64,000 nucleotides of DNA, taken from the NCBI RefSeq assembly GCF_010183535.1, contig NC_071330.1:2709717-2773716 (forward strand), written 5' to 3'. The stretch comes from Caenorhabditis remanei (taxonomy: Eukaryota; Nematoda; Chromadorea; Rhabditida; Rhabditidae). The notes below the pieces were generated by a model. It was not told where the DNA came from, searched no databases, and saw only the letters and a list, made by a program, of their open reading frames with translations. Positions 10,571-22,541 of this stretch are shown one piece after another. The first letter of the stretch is position 1, and every line of letters starts with the position of its first letter. The translations under genes were made by a program, and so were the position numbers.

Positions 10571-11053
10571 AGGCGTATTGTGGTCTGTTGTGACGTTTTC
10601 ATATCATAATGTATGAGTTTCCGCGAGTTCATTTTCATAGTTCAAGAATTTTTAAATTCGGTCCACTCCCGCTGAGAACGAGCGCCGGAAAGTTTGGTCA
10701 TTGAGAAGGCCGAAGAAAATTGGTGGCCGTGGCCTAGAAATTCGACTTCGAAAAAGTTGATTTTTTCAATGTTGACGGTATTTTTGTTTATTTTTGCTGT
10801 ATTTCTTCAATAAATTCGATAGAATACGTCAAATATTGATAGAAAAACACCAAAAACTATCGAAAATAACAGCAGAAATAGCAGAATACTGAAAAAACCA
10901 ACGGAAAGTTTGGTCAGCAAGAATTTTCTAGAAATTTCACTTCGTTAAAGTAGTTTTTTCAGCATTCTGCTATTTCTGGCGTTACTTTCGATAGTTTTTG
11001 GTGTTTTTCTATCAATATTCGATGAAAACATCACAACAGACCACAATACGCCT
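10571..11053. mobile_element. MITE with TTAA flanks, in intron 2 of the WSN-like gene
   Basis: Ends AGGCGTATTGTGGTCTGTTG and its complement CAACAGACCACAATACGCCT, with TTAA immediately outside (10567-10570 and 11054-11057). The interior is an imperfect hairpin. A related short element with GGCGCATTGTG/CATGCGCC ends lies near 51880-51965. Confidence 0.75.
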
Positions 11054-11323
11054 TTAAATGGAACACATTTTCAATCGACAATTTTTTCATCATTTTCAGG
11101 TACTCATGATCAAGTACCCAGCCATCCACCACTTCTGATTTCTGACAATCACAAGTCCAGATTCAAAAGATCTTCTGGAGGTAAGTTTATAATCTCTCCG
11201 AACTTCTAAAGGATTGTATTCTTGCAGACACCAACTCCTTTGATCCAGCCGACTTTGGAAATATCTCGTCCCGAAGAAAGAGATCATCCAATGGTGAGTA
11301 TTCAATAAGTTCTAGTTATTAGC

Positions 11324-11456
11324 ACGGCGCGCTTGTAACAACCGTGCTCTACCGGAATTGAAGTAGTTTGTGTGCGAAATTAGGAGACTCAGAGAGAAAG
11401 AGAGATTTTTCAAGAGGGTTTCGATAGGGCGCAGTTGTAAGAACCGTGCCGAGCAA
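11324..11456. repeat. GCGCTCTACCGAAA-family inverted repeat
   Basis: Ends resemble TTACAACCGCGCTCTACCGA and its complement around an internal GAGACTCAGAGAGAAAGAGA block. Similar copies sit at about 19297-19432, 20645-20757, 25491-25560, 25745-25852, 29088-29222 and 63230-63342. Single arms occur in many kap-1 introns. It lies in intron 4 of the WSN-like gene. Confidence 0.8.
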
Positions 11457-13132
11457 ACACTAAAACGAATTCTTCCTATCAAAACCTCCCTTCCAATATC
11501 TCTTTTTCCAGATACTGCCTTCTCCACTCTCCAATCACATATCTCCGCTCTCGCTCGTGTTGTGACTGGAATCTCTCTGTATAACGGACTCGTCGATAAT
11601 TCTATTTCTTCTGATCAAGCCATCACTGAACTCATGAATCTCGGATTAGTCTGAAAGATTTGGAGACGTTTGACAAGAAGAAAGTCGATGATTTTGCAAA
11701 GAAGTTGAAGGAAACTAGCTCGAAAATGGCATCGGAATCAGCTGTGACTGAAAAAAATCTTGTTGATTTTCACACGATGAAAAATATGTGGAATGATGCT
11801 GGTGATTTGACAAAGATTCCAGATGTACTCAAATTCAAAAGTTTGAACTCTTTGACAAGTCTGGATTTGAGTGTCTTGGAAGATTTCAAGGAGGGAAAGG
11901 ACGCGTCAAGTTCGTTGGAGTCACTCAAAACAGCATCCAAGAATTCTGTGGAAAAAATGAACAAAGACAATGTTCTTAACATTTTGAAAGAGATGTCGCC
12001 GTTTCATAAGTTTGCTCAGTTGATGGAGTATTACGACAATGCAAAAGTTAATGCAATCCAAAACACAGATGTTTCAATCACTGCTCTTTTGAAACAAGAC
12101 TTGCTGGAGCTTCAAAGTTTGGTTGGTGGAACAGGGTCTGTCATCTCTACATTGAGTGAAATCGTGTCTTCTCGTTCGGGTAGCAACGATATCAATCGGC
12201 AACACACAGCTGGTCTCGTCAATGGATACCTTGATCTTAAGGAAATTATAAAAGATTCTGAAGAGGCCTGGCTACAGAAAGCTATGAAACAGTTCAATGG
12301 AAAAGGAGGATTGTCGGTGTTCAATGGATTGGCAGAAACGATGAACTTACTGCATGAGAAATGGAAGGTAGCAAAACAGGAAAACACTAAAAGATCTTTA
12401 CAATATGGCAAGAAGTTAGAAACCAACTTGCAAACACTCAATTATGACAAGGACTCTATCGACACATTGATCACCACATTCCAAGGATGCCCATTTGGGG
12501 CAGTTAACGATGGATACACAAGTAATGTTGTAAATTTGAGCAAAAACATGAAAAGGTTAGAGAAAAAACTTGAAACGATCCATTCAATCTCTCGGTTGAC
12601 ACAAGCGAGTTCTGATGACGCACAAAAAGTTCTCGGTCACTTGAAAACACACCTGCAAATCTTGAACGGAGGAGAAAAAGTTGGAAAGATAACGGGTGAA
12701 CTTATGGGCAAATCAGATTTTTATGAAAAGTTAAGTCAGCCTACCAATAAACTAAGTCAGACTTCTCGGCTACTTCCCGCAACAGTTACGCAGCATTCAC
12801 AGCTTTTGCAACAGTTACGCGACAAGATTGCAACAGTTCCACAGCAATTAGGAAAAATCAGAACATATGCAACAGTTACACAGCTTTCACAAAAACTTTT
12901 CTAGTGAATCCCGAATGCAACTGTTGTGCAACAGTTCTGCAGTCCCGAATGCAACTGTTGTGCAACAGTTCTGCAGCAGGCCGGCATCAACTGCACATGG
13001 TTCCTAGCGAGATAGTCTTTTTAACTGCGTTTTAATTGGTCGAAACTTTGATTTTATTCTGTTTTCTTTTATTACAAAGTTTCCAAATTTCAGAAGTTAT
13101 TTGTCGTAAAGTCTATTTATGAAATTTCAGAA

Positions 13133-15951
13133 ATGGACAAAGAATGTTGGAAGAGAAGAATTTTTCGTGAGCATGGCTATGTATCCAAAAGAACAATTCG
13201 TGAGTTATCAATCTGTTTCAATGAGATAATGTAGAGTTACCTATTGCAGATCAAAACTGGAGAATCAAAAGAAAGAGAGTTGCGACTGTTCAAGATGATA
13301 ACGATGATATTGATGCAAGAGAAAATGAAGAAGACCTCGGTACAGAGGTTGACGACGAGCCAATCTACGATTACTTCATGGAACAACAAGATGTTTCAAT
13401 TAAGGAGAAATTTGGTTTGTCAGAATATCATAATTATGAAGATCGAAGACAATTTTTTAGACCGGGAAGATGCGCTGAACATTGTGTCTTCCGTTTTCGT
13501 GTACAACAACATCTTTGTCCCGCTCGGTCATGATATTTTCAGCGTTTCCAGATTGCTGAAAGAGTTTCCATCGATTACGGTTAGTTATCTGCCGGAAAGG
13601 GTTATTTCAATTGAAATAGTTTTCAGTTAACAGATGTGATGAAAAAAGTGGATAAATGGTCGGAGCATGAGAATAGAAGTTACACTAAGTGCAGTTCATG
13701 TGGTCATTTGCTCTCACAACAGAACAATTGTAGAAACGAAGAGTGTCTTCGTGTTGGGAAGTCACAGACGAATTTAGCGGGAGGAACAAGAATTTTGACA
13801 TTTTCACTCAAGAACCAATTGAAAGAGATCTTGGAGTCTGGTGATTTTGGATTTGAGGTTATTATAGAAATTCATGGTATTGCATGGCGGCATATTACTT
13901 TCAGAACCGAGAGTTTCATTCATCTTCACTATGGAAAAAGCTTTCTACAACCCCGAAGTATTTGTCAAGGCTTCGTCAAGCCCAGGATAATCATCCCAAT
14001 GTTACCACCATGTTTCTAACAATTAATATGGATGGTTTTCGTAAACGAGGATTGGCCCGGTGAGTTGCACTACCAAAAAAAATAATTAAATGGAACTTCA
14101 GTGGTGAATATTGGCCTCTTTATGTAGCTGCCAACGATTTGAACAGAAGCGAGTGGGGATATGCGGAATACAGGCCGGAAGTCGTGATGCTCTCTTCTAT
14201 GATTCACAGTGGGAAAACAATTGAAAGTGATGACTTCTGCTCTGCATTCGAGCGTCTCAGGCTAGAAGTGGAAGAAACACAAAAGTATCCATTTGATGTA
14301 GTTATCAAAGGGATTCAGTATAAGATTCGTTTGGAAATCTATCAGACCGTTTTAGACATGGATGTAAGAAATGAAATTAACGTTTATTCTCCATCCATTC
14401 ATTCTTTTTTGTAGGCATCGAAAAAGATTCATGGAGTTCCGGTCTGGCAATCGTATGGTTCCTGCTCGAGATGGGACGCTGTCGGTACACGGATTAAAAC
14501 AAAGAAAGGATCTAAAGTTGCCTGGTTGTTAGAACAGAACACCAAGGAGTACGATAATTCTTATTTTCCAAAAAGTTAGTAGTTTTTATCCAAAACTTTA
14601 AAATAATACACGTTTTGGTTCAGAATTAAAGCAATCTTGTCTTCCTGCTCCATGGACAGAAGGATATGATTGCCTACACCTCATTAACGAAGGCACGTCG
14701 AGAGATGTAATGAGAAACCTTCTAGCAGGCGGAAGCAAATATAATGTGAAAATTCATAGTACAGTCAATGCGGAATGGGCGGTAAGTTTTGATTTCCGGT
14801 CTTCCAAGATGAATGGACCTAGTTCAGAAATCACTGAACAGTGCGAAAAGTCCGAAAGGAATGAGCAGTACCATGCTCATGGATCCAATTCAACTTTCAA
14901 CAAGGACTGGAGTCGAAGTGCAGAACCTGTTCAATGTTTCTGTTCCAGCACTCATCGTGTTGCACGATGAAGGAGAACAGTGGTTATTCTTTCTTTATCT
15001 TCAATGGTTGATAACTCGTTTGATTGTGGATCCCCGATTATCAGCTTCTCAATGTCGAATCATCAAAGAAGTAGCTCCCGTAGTGAAAAAAATGATGTCT
15101 TCTCATTATCCACAATTTGGGACTATGAAACAACATGTAAGACAACGTATCCGTCTCTCTATCATGATGGTTTCTTTTCAGTTTGTATTGGACCACATGG
15201 TGGAAAGTTTGGAAAAAGACGGAAGTCCTCTTCTCTCAAGCGCTGCTTCATTCGAAAGAATAAATCAAGTACTTGGACGGGGATCGTCGGTTTATACCAC
15301 AAGAACAGTCGTCAACATGGCAAACAGATTCATTGCTTTACAAAGAGCTGTATCGCAATGTTGTTTGGCAATAAAAAAAAATTGATTGTCCTATTCAATT
15401 TCCGAGATCGATGAAAGCTGTTGATGATGATGACTCACCACATTCTGCTAAAATAGACAATGAACAGTTTGGACGAGATGAGCGAGTGTTTTTGGAGGAC
15501 AATAATTTGATAAATGAGACTTTTCTGTAGGTGAAAACATTTTAAGAGCTTTAAAAGAAAGATCGTTCTTTCCAGATTGACTGTTAGCCGGAAATCTCAT
15601 ATATACTCAACCCGAAGGTACTGCGAAAAATCTTTTCAACAAAGCTGTTTTGTATACTACAAAGATGAAGGACGAAATACATGTTTCGGATCAATTGAAC
15701 GTTTGATAACTGTCCATGGAAAAGAAATGTCTCTTATTCAAAAGTTCAAAACAACATCCGCGTTTTCACATCTTACAAAGTTCACGAATACTTCCTGTGA
15801 ATTAAACAGCTTGTATCGAAATTGTGAGCCATTTAATGACTACTTTCGAGAAATTGTAGGATTCGCTTATGAATTAGTGGACGTTGACCAATTCATAGGC
15901 TTCTGTGTCATCCTCGAGTTTAAGTCCAGGTCATTTGTATCAAGGTGTTAA
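13133..15951 (+). CDS. Transposase, CACTA/Mirage/Chapaev-like (one frame break)
   Basis: About twelve exons with ordinary splice sites. The protein has a basic/acidic N-terminus, a zinc-ribbon-like block (KCSSCGHLLSQQNNCRNEEC) and a catalytic region. That region includes TINMDGFRKRG (first Asp), EYWPLYVAANDLNRSEWGY, GYDCLHLINEGTSRDVM (second Asp), SPKGMS...TGVEVQNLF and SAASFERINQVLGRG (FE glutamate). These are the spaced D, D and E landmarks of CMC transposases. Intron 14778-14823 (46 bases) is needed to stay in frame. The only lesion I see is a run of nine A after GCAAT at about 15371. Eight A would let the frame run on into IDCPIQFPRSMKAVDDDD. The last exon starts after TTTCCAG at about 15575. 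A sequencing error in the A run is possible, so the protein may be intact. Confidence 0.8.
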
Positions 15952-16248
15952 ATGAAGATGTTTTCTAATTTTGCTTGATTATTATTCTTAATCCAATTCG
16001 TCTCTTCAATATTATTTTACATTCAAATACGCTACCACATGTCGGAAGCAGTACTCCAGCAGTTATGCAACACTTGTGCAACACTTGTGCAACACTTGTA
16101 AGTTCGCTCTAATGACACACCAATTGTTTTCTTAATTTTTTCCAGTAGCCTCCCTCTTTTTGCCTATTTTCCTTCTATTTTTCCAATAATTGTAACATTG
16201 CCGATTGAATTTATTTGAAGATAGATTCCTCCAATTGATTCAATCACT

Positions 16249-18119
16249 ATGAACACTCGTGCCAAGCAGAAACAAGGATACAAAAGTGTTAAGGAGGTTT
16301 TTCCGAAGGTAAGCTTCACAAACACCATTTTCGTATTGTTTCCAAAACGAGGTTTACAGGAGAATTCAAGACACGAATTGAAAAGTGTAAAAAGTGAACA
16401 GCAAACGACTAATAATGCTCAGACTCCTAAAAGAAAACCGTTGAGAGGGTATCCAGATAATAATTTTTCGTCGAATTTGCGAAATGATGGCTTCTATCCT
16501 CCAATTGAGCATCCAAGATTCGAAGACGAAAGTGACAAATACGAGGATATGGGAAAGACGTTTACTGATCTAAAACCGGTTTCGTACAATGAGACGGTTG
16601 AAAATTACAACGAGAACATCGAAGAAGAAGATCCTTTGAACAACTCACTTCCAGGTCACTCAAACTCATTGAATTCGTCATTCAGTGTTACCAGAAGTCT
16701 CCAAGAAACGAGTAATATACCTGTTCCTTTTTCAGGCAAGTATTTCCAGATTTCCTTCTCCTAGTTATAAATGTTCGTTTTACAGTGTCTCTTTCGAATG
16801 CTATGAAAGAAGGAAATCTGTTGAAGGTCGGTCAATTACTGCGACGTGCTCTACAACAAAACTCTCTGAGCGAAGTACAACTTAAAGAATTGGCTTGCTC
16901 ACTCGAACGTCCTAATATCCCACTGATGTCAATGCTTATGGCTAATGAAAGAAGCGATTTGGAAGACATAAAATCCTTTAACGCTGCCTCTCTCTTTCTT
17001 GTTAGTTTTGATTGGTTGCAGCTGTCATGATTACAAACTTGAATATTTTACAGCTCACTTTGCCTCCGAACTTTGAGAAACCTCTTAAACGTCTGGAGTG
17101 CTCAGTCAATTCACTGTCACACACGATTAAAGAATCGAACCCATTGGAAGTTCTGGAACACAGGGAAACTGGATAAATCACACAGAATCTCTTCGATCGA
17201 ATGCTTCTTCGATCAGGATTTGAATAAATTTTACGCCAACTATGTATTCGTCGGAGAGAGTGTCATTTATCAATTGACTAATATGCTAGTGCAGCTATTC
17301 CGAAAGGTATCATACCTTTCTTTCGAAGGCCTTCCGAACAATAATGTTCCAGATTACACACCCGTCATTCAATATCTGGAAATACTCATTCCATCCAAGA
17401 AGTTGTAAAGCCGTGGATTGGAATTTCTTGCCCATTCCTGAGCCTGTTCTTCGATCCTTACAAGGTAAGTTACAGTATTAAAGCAGGGAACATAAACCAA
17501 TCAATTCAGAATTCTGCTTCGACATCTGCGAAGCTTACCTTCCTGACGAGCTTCTGACTGGAAACATCGATTCTACAATCAGGTGACTGATTTCGAAGAT
17601 ATTCAACTAACTTACTAATTACTTTTCAGTTTTATGGAAAAACTTCCTCTCATTGCTCCAGAACAAGAAGTGCTTCGAAGAAGATCTATCCGACAAACTG
17701 TCTTAAAAATGACAAACAACAGCATCTGGCAAGCAATGTTCGTAATGAAAACATGAAACATTTTTAAAAAACTTTCTTTTTCTCAGGCGAACAATTCGGA
17801 ATTATCACTTCAACAAGGTCACGGAAACTCTCGTCTCGTGTTCCGTGAGTTTCTATGTTTTCTTTATCTTCAATGTTTTCCTGCTTACAGGTACGAAGTG
17901 ATTGCGCCACACATTTGAGATGGGAGCATTTGAAGGCTTTCCGTGAGAAATCCCGCTCACAAGATATGCCAGTCGATAGTTACACACCAGAAGATGTCTA
18001 CCAATTGTAAGTTTCTCTTGCTTTTGACCTCACTTTTATTGTTCTTTCAGCTCTGAAAATATGCCAACAACACCACGACGTGACAATCGAAAACGCCTCC
18101 ATGCAAATTCTTCTTTGTG
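16249..18119 (+). CDS. Second protein of the transposon, unknown function (one frame break)
   Basis: It starts MNTRAKQKQGYKSVKEVF and runs through about ten exons to TGA at 18119. The N-terminal half is polar and acidic. The middle (NAMKEGNLLKVGQLLRRAL) is helical. The C-terminal part (TNNSIWQAMRTIRNYHFNKV, RSDCATHLRWEHLKAFREKS) is basic and could bind DNA. The intron after PVPFS uses a GC donor (GCAAGT, about 16737) instead of GT. A one-base shift is needed near 17160 between NPLEVLEH and LDKSHRISSIECFF. Two-gene CACTA elements encode a transposase and a subterminal-repeat-binding protein; that role here is inference from position only. Confidence 0.6.
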
Positions 18120-20164
18120 AAATTCCAACATTTCAACTTCACTCCCTTTGGAATCTACTTCATCAATTGTCAATCATTTTCATTTTCCTGTTTCTTTCTG
18201 CTAGTTGAATTCATTATTTAATAAAACTGATAAAATATTTTTGTTAATTAGGCTGCAATTACAGTAATCAGCTGGAGGGGGAGGGGGAGGGGTGGAAAAG
18301 GGGAAAACTGGAACAGTTGCGCAACAGTTCTGCTGCACACATATGACAGCTACACCGCTTTTATGCAACACTTGCGCGCCTCTGACGCAGCAGGAGTAAA
18401 CTCTACGAATAACTGCTGCGTTAGTGCTGCGCAACTGTAGCGGAAAGTAGCCGAGTTATCTGACATTTTTCAACTATCTGAAGGACATCAAAGAAGATTC
18501 ACGTGGTATTTCTGCAGCTGCTCAATTGGTCATTGATTTTAGTAACCTTCAAACTGTAACTAGTTTTGAAACTGACATTGCGACAGCTGCATCTGCTATT
18601 GCTGGTTCCACTGCTTTGATTGCAACGATACGATCAAAGATAGATCAGATCAAAAGTTCGGAAACCGGAAAGAAGCTCATCGAGTTTAAGGAGTTCGCTA
18701 AGTACTCGAAGCCAATTGGAGATTCTTCCGAAGTTTTGTCGAGGATCCAGAAGGTGTTGGAACGGAAGAAGGAATTGTTGGATTTTGTTGAAAAGGGGAA
18801 TGTGGTTGAGGAAGCTGTTGAACAACTGCCAGTGCCTTCACAACAGTTTGAAGTCAGGAAAGATTGGGCTGGATTCGATGAGTTGGGTTCACAAATCTTA
18901 AAACAGCTGGGTAAGATTCAAAAATGGATTGATGGTTTGGTGAAGTCTGAAGAACTTGAGTCATATGGGTCAGCTCTCGAGAAGTTAGTTGGATTGGGAG
19001 ATGTTGAACTGGCGATGGATCGGAAATTCATTGCTTTGGATTCTCTTATAGCATTTTTGAAACTGACGTCGTTCACTGGTCAAACCGATAAAGTTGTGAA
19101 ATTCAAGACGATGATAACTCCATTAGAATCTCTCAACCTTCATTTCTCAAAGTTCGATTCTTCTCTCTCAACGATGTCTTCTACTGTTGCTGGACTTCAA
19201 ACATCTGGTGGAACCAGTGCGGTGAAGAACACAACGATAGCTACTGGAAAAACTGGAGGTGACACCGAAACAGAGTGAGTTCTTGTATCATATTAGCTCG
19301 ACACAGTTCTTACAACTGCGCTCCACCGAAATTCCCTTCAAAAATGCCTTTTTTTTCTCTGAATCTCTCAATTTCGCACACAATTTTCTTCGATTTCGAT
19401 AGAGCGCTGTTGTTGGAAGTGCAGTGTTAATAAATCAGAATAGAAAATGAGAAATTGTAAATAACATTGAAAATTTTCAGCTACACCATGTTATTTGTTA
19501 TTGTGGGTGTCGCCTTGGCTGCAATTATTATTGGCGGTGTTTGTGAAGCATACTTCAAATGCATCAGATCTCGTTGTGGCAAGGGGAAACAAAAGACTCC
19601 ACAGGGCAACAACAAGAAACCTCCAAAACCGGGTAAGACGATCGTTCTCTAACAAATAGTTATCCATTCACTTTTGCAGATCCGATCCCACCCAAACCAG
19701 ATGTTAAGAAACCAGTAAATCGGGGACAAGGAGCAAATAATCAACGTCCAGTAGCTCAAAACCAAGTGGTTGCAGTTCAACCAGCTGCAGGTCAACCTAG
19801 AGACCCCGCTGATAATGGTCAAAGAGTACGAAGAGCCCGAGGACAACAACAAGGAGCTGATCAAGCAGCAGCGAACGTGCAACTAGCTGGGCAACAAGCG
19901 CCTGTCGTGGACCAACAACCGGTTGTGAATCAACAACAACAAGGGAATCAACAGCCGGTTGTGAACCAGCAGCAACAAGGAGGGAATGCGCGGCCACAAC
20001 GACCACCACTGGTAGAAGAGTATATGGAGGACCAAGACGAGGATGATACAATGGTTGGAGTTGCAGAAATTGTGAACTGATCTACTTGGATATTAAATAT
20101 TGAATAAATGTATTGGTTTCTTAGCCTGCTTTTCCTTTGTTTGATCGATATTCAACTCTTTATG

Positions 20165-20595
20165 GAGAGCCAGTTCGTTAAACGGTTATGGCCATAATTC
20201 TAACAACTTTGATCGGTTTCAGTTGAAAATGTCCAACTTCCGAGAGGGTGTCATGGTAATTCTGATTTTTGTAGTTGACAACTTTTCTGTACGAAAACTC
20301 CTTAAAGAGTTATGGTCATTTTATGGGGACAACTCAAAAATTGTACTACTTTGCACTGAAATTGGTTGATCCGAGAGAGAAATTACTTTGCCAATATGTA
20401 ACTTGGTAGGGAGTGTCCGTGCAAAAAAGTTGTCAACTACAAAAATGGAGCTCTACCCTTGATCTGTATGACCCATAAAAATTTTACTTGTTGGGACAAT
20501 CAGGGATACCGTAACACACTCTCAAAGTTGGGCATTTTTAACTTAAACCGGTATGAGGTGTTAGAATTACGGTTAATACGGTATGACAATCTGTG
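20165..20595. repeat. Inverted repeat containing TAGTTGACAACTTTT motifs
   Basis: The two halves mirror each other around about 20380. Each contains TTGTCAACTACAAAAATGGA or its complement and GAGTTATGGTCAT. The same module recurs at 24290-25090, 59525-59690 and 60345-61860. Confidence 0.7.
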
Positions 20596-20854
20596 GCTCC
20601 GGTATACACTTTTAAAGTCCGTCATTTTTTAAAGAAAATCGGAAATCTGCACTCCACCGTAATGCCTTGAAAAATGTCTCTCTTTCTCTGCGTCTCTCAA
20701 TTTCGCACACAATTTTTTTTCGGTTTCGGTAGAACGCGGTTGTAAGACGCGTGCCGTACTGGAATTTTTAATCGAATTTCCCTCTCATAGGTCCATAATC
20801 ATGATAAACAAGACAAAAATGTTTCATGGAAAAAAAAACAAAAAAAAAGTTAAA

Positions 20855-21818
20855 TCAGAGCTTTTTCACTTGTCGAATAGAAGCAGTCATAATAGAGGAA
20901 GAGCCACCTCTTGAACTCGGTGTTGGTATCTGAATGAAATCTCTTCCTTTTTCAGAGAAATGAATCTGGGAAATATGTACCTCAACTTGATCCACACCCA
21001 CTCCAGTTTCATGATATCCAATCGGATTCTCATCCCATTTCACTTTTTTAATCGATATCTTCTTCTCTTCCTTCTCTTCTAAAGTATTGATTATCTGGAA
21101 ATAGGAATTTAGGAATATTCAGAATCAGAATCTCATTATTACATCCCAACTAGCAACAGTTTGTGTCGTGAATATGATGGGTCCTCGATTAGTGAATTTG
21201 AATTCTTCCTCCTTTTTAGGAATTTTCTGAAATTATCTTTCCAGGTCTGTCTGTCCAGATGTCCACCTACCTTTTTCTTCTCAGGCACTTTCGGAACCTC
21301 CTTTTTCTTCTTCGATGGTTCTTTTAATGCCACTGATTTCTGTTTTGTCGACGGAGGATTCTTTTTCTTCTCCTCCTCATCTGCCTCTCTCCTTCTCATC
21401 TCGTCCATATCCTTCTTCTTTTCTTTATCTCTCTCATAATCCCAAATCTGATTCTTCATTTCCATATTATAATGGTCCTCCATTTCTTCCCTTATTTTCA
21501 TCACATCTTTCCTATACTCTTCATACATCTGCAATTTGGTCAACGAATCTCGAATACAGCATGCCAGAATTATGATGCCAATGAAGACTACAACGCAACT
21601 CGAAAGCAAAGTTGAATAAGAAATGACGAATTTTCTGGAAAATAGATAATATTAAGCAGTTGGTTTCTTTTCGTATGAAACAAACTTCTCCTCCTTTTCC
21701 GAGTATTCCAAAACCCAAGGTTTTTGGGGTGGTTCCGTGGCGTTATTCGTTGCAGAATCGTCACATTTCAAACAATTGATAATTAGGAGAATGAAGAATT
21801 GATATAGAACAGTTTTCA
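20855..21818 (-). CDS. Single-pass membrane protein with lysine-rich coiled-coil tail (copy 1)
   Basis: Minus-strand exons 21818-21686, 21635-21271, 21226-21143, 21094-20981 and 20929-20855 (TGA). Order: signal peptide (KTVLYQFFILLIINCLKC), short lumenal part, TM (LSSCVVVFIGIIILACCI), charged coiled coil rich in Glu/Lys, then conserved FTNRGPIIFTTQTVASWD and VKWDENPIGYHETGVGVDQVE. It ends in SSRGGSSSIMTASIRQVKKL. The first exon begins TG AAA ACT after TTTTCAG, so the initiator A must come from an upstream exon (A|TG). The last 51-base intron is supported by the paralogue at 22994-23974, where reading through it would shift frame. Function unknown. Confidence 0.75.
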
Positions 21819-22541
21819 CTGAAAAAAGAAGAATTTAAAATTTCGTGTCATATGGCGTCCCTAATCAGAACCGCCCGTATTAAAACTGGTACGAGTTTGA
21901 ACCACCTGATCTTGAACCAACTTTGCCTATTAGCCATAGCTCAGTTGGCTTTAAAGCAGTTCTAATTAAGGGAAGCACGACACAGAGGACTATAATTAAC
22001 GAAATTATTTTATTTGACCTTCACCCCACCTAGGGGTCAAAAAGAAGGCTCCGCGACATTTCGCAACTGTGACGTTTCGCAACCACACCGCATTTGCATA
22101 TATGGGTCAGTTGAAAATGTTGAGTGGGAACATATTTGAAAACAATTAAATAGAAGAAAAAGTTATCTGACCCGTTTTTTGACAAAACTAGGTTGAACTA
22201 TTGCTAGTTGTATGGTTGCGAAACGTTGCAATTTTGATATGTTGCGGAGGCCATGAATTCCGGTAATCGCGCTTGTCATTTCAAAAATCTTAAGATTTCA
22301 AACTTTCGAGAAGAAACTTCACTCTCCCTGTGATTCGAAACCCGAATATCCACAAAAAGAACTCACTCCGAATGTTAAGAAAATCACTTTGCAAATCCAA
22401 ATCGAAATAAGTTAAAACTCATTGAACACGTCCCTCTTATGTTTTTCTGAGAGATAAAATGTCACGGAAATCAAAATAAATCAATACAAGACTTATTTGC
22501 AACCCACCAATTATTTCATTTCTCTGATTCCCCTCCTCCTA
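21819..22541. other. Intergenic with a TTGCGAAACGTC-type inverted repeat
   Basis: 22047-22252 is a hairpin whose ends read GGCTCCGCGACATTTCGCAA and a near-complement ending GTTGCGGAGGCC. A larger copy of the same family is at 25949-26165. No gene seen. A perfect tRNA A-box (TAGCTCAGTTGG, about 21938) has no B box after it. Confidence 0.6.

Larger units (their letters stand above)
12765..18455 (+). mobile_element. Two-gene DNA transposon, CACTA/Mirage/Chapaev-like
   Basis: Terminal inverted repeats begin CTCGGCTACTTYCCGC and match at 28 of 31 positions. TT lies directly outside each end (12763-12764 and 18456-18457). Both ends carry many subterminal GCAACAGTT or GCAACACTTG motifs, the arrangement known from CACTA elements, where they bind an element-encoded protein. 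It encodes a DDE transposase (13133-15951) and a second protein (16249-18119), both plus strand. Each gene has a single frame break. It sits inside one coding exon of the WSN-like gene, and taking it out with one TT restores that frame. A 2-bp duplication matches what is known of Mirage; the assignment within the superfamily is inference. Confidence 0.85.
10382..20080 (+). pseudogene. WSN-domain-like type I membrane protein, interrupted by a transposon
   Basis: Exons are 10382-10436 (signal peptide MRIKEVILLMVGVTTASI), 10478-10558, 11100-11180, 11228-11293 and 11512 onward. The long exon is interrupted at 12764, resumes at 18458 and ends at 19274. It is followed by 19481-19632 (one TM, MLFVIVGVALAAIIIGG) and 19680-20080 (Pro/Gln/Asn-rich tail with repeated QQPVVNQQQQ). 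AATAAA lies near 20105. The segment ISALARVVTGISLYNGL...ELMNLG at 11535-11650 resembles the nematode WSN domain; the rest of the ectodomain is long and helical. Two defects: a one-base frame break at about 11648 (LGLV stop versus SLKDLETF), and the 5.7-kb insertion. Without the insertion the frame continues exactly. The acceptor of exon 2 (AAG) is unusual. Function of the family is unknown. Confidence 0.7.

Noticed and set aside
21930..21990. tRNA A-box TAGCTCAGTTGG
   Set aside because: No B box or pairing arms downstream.
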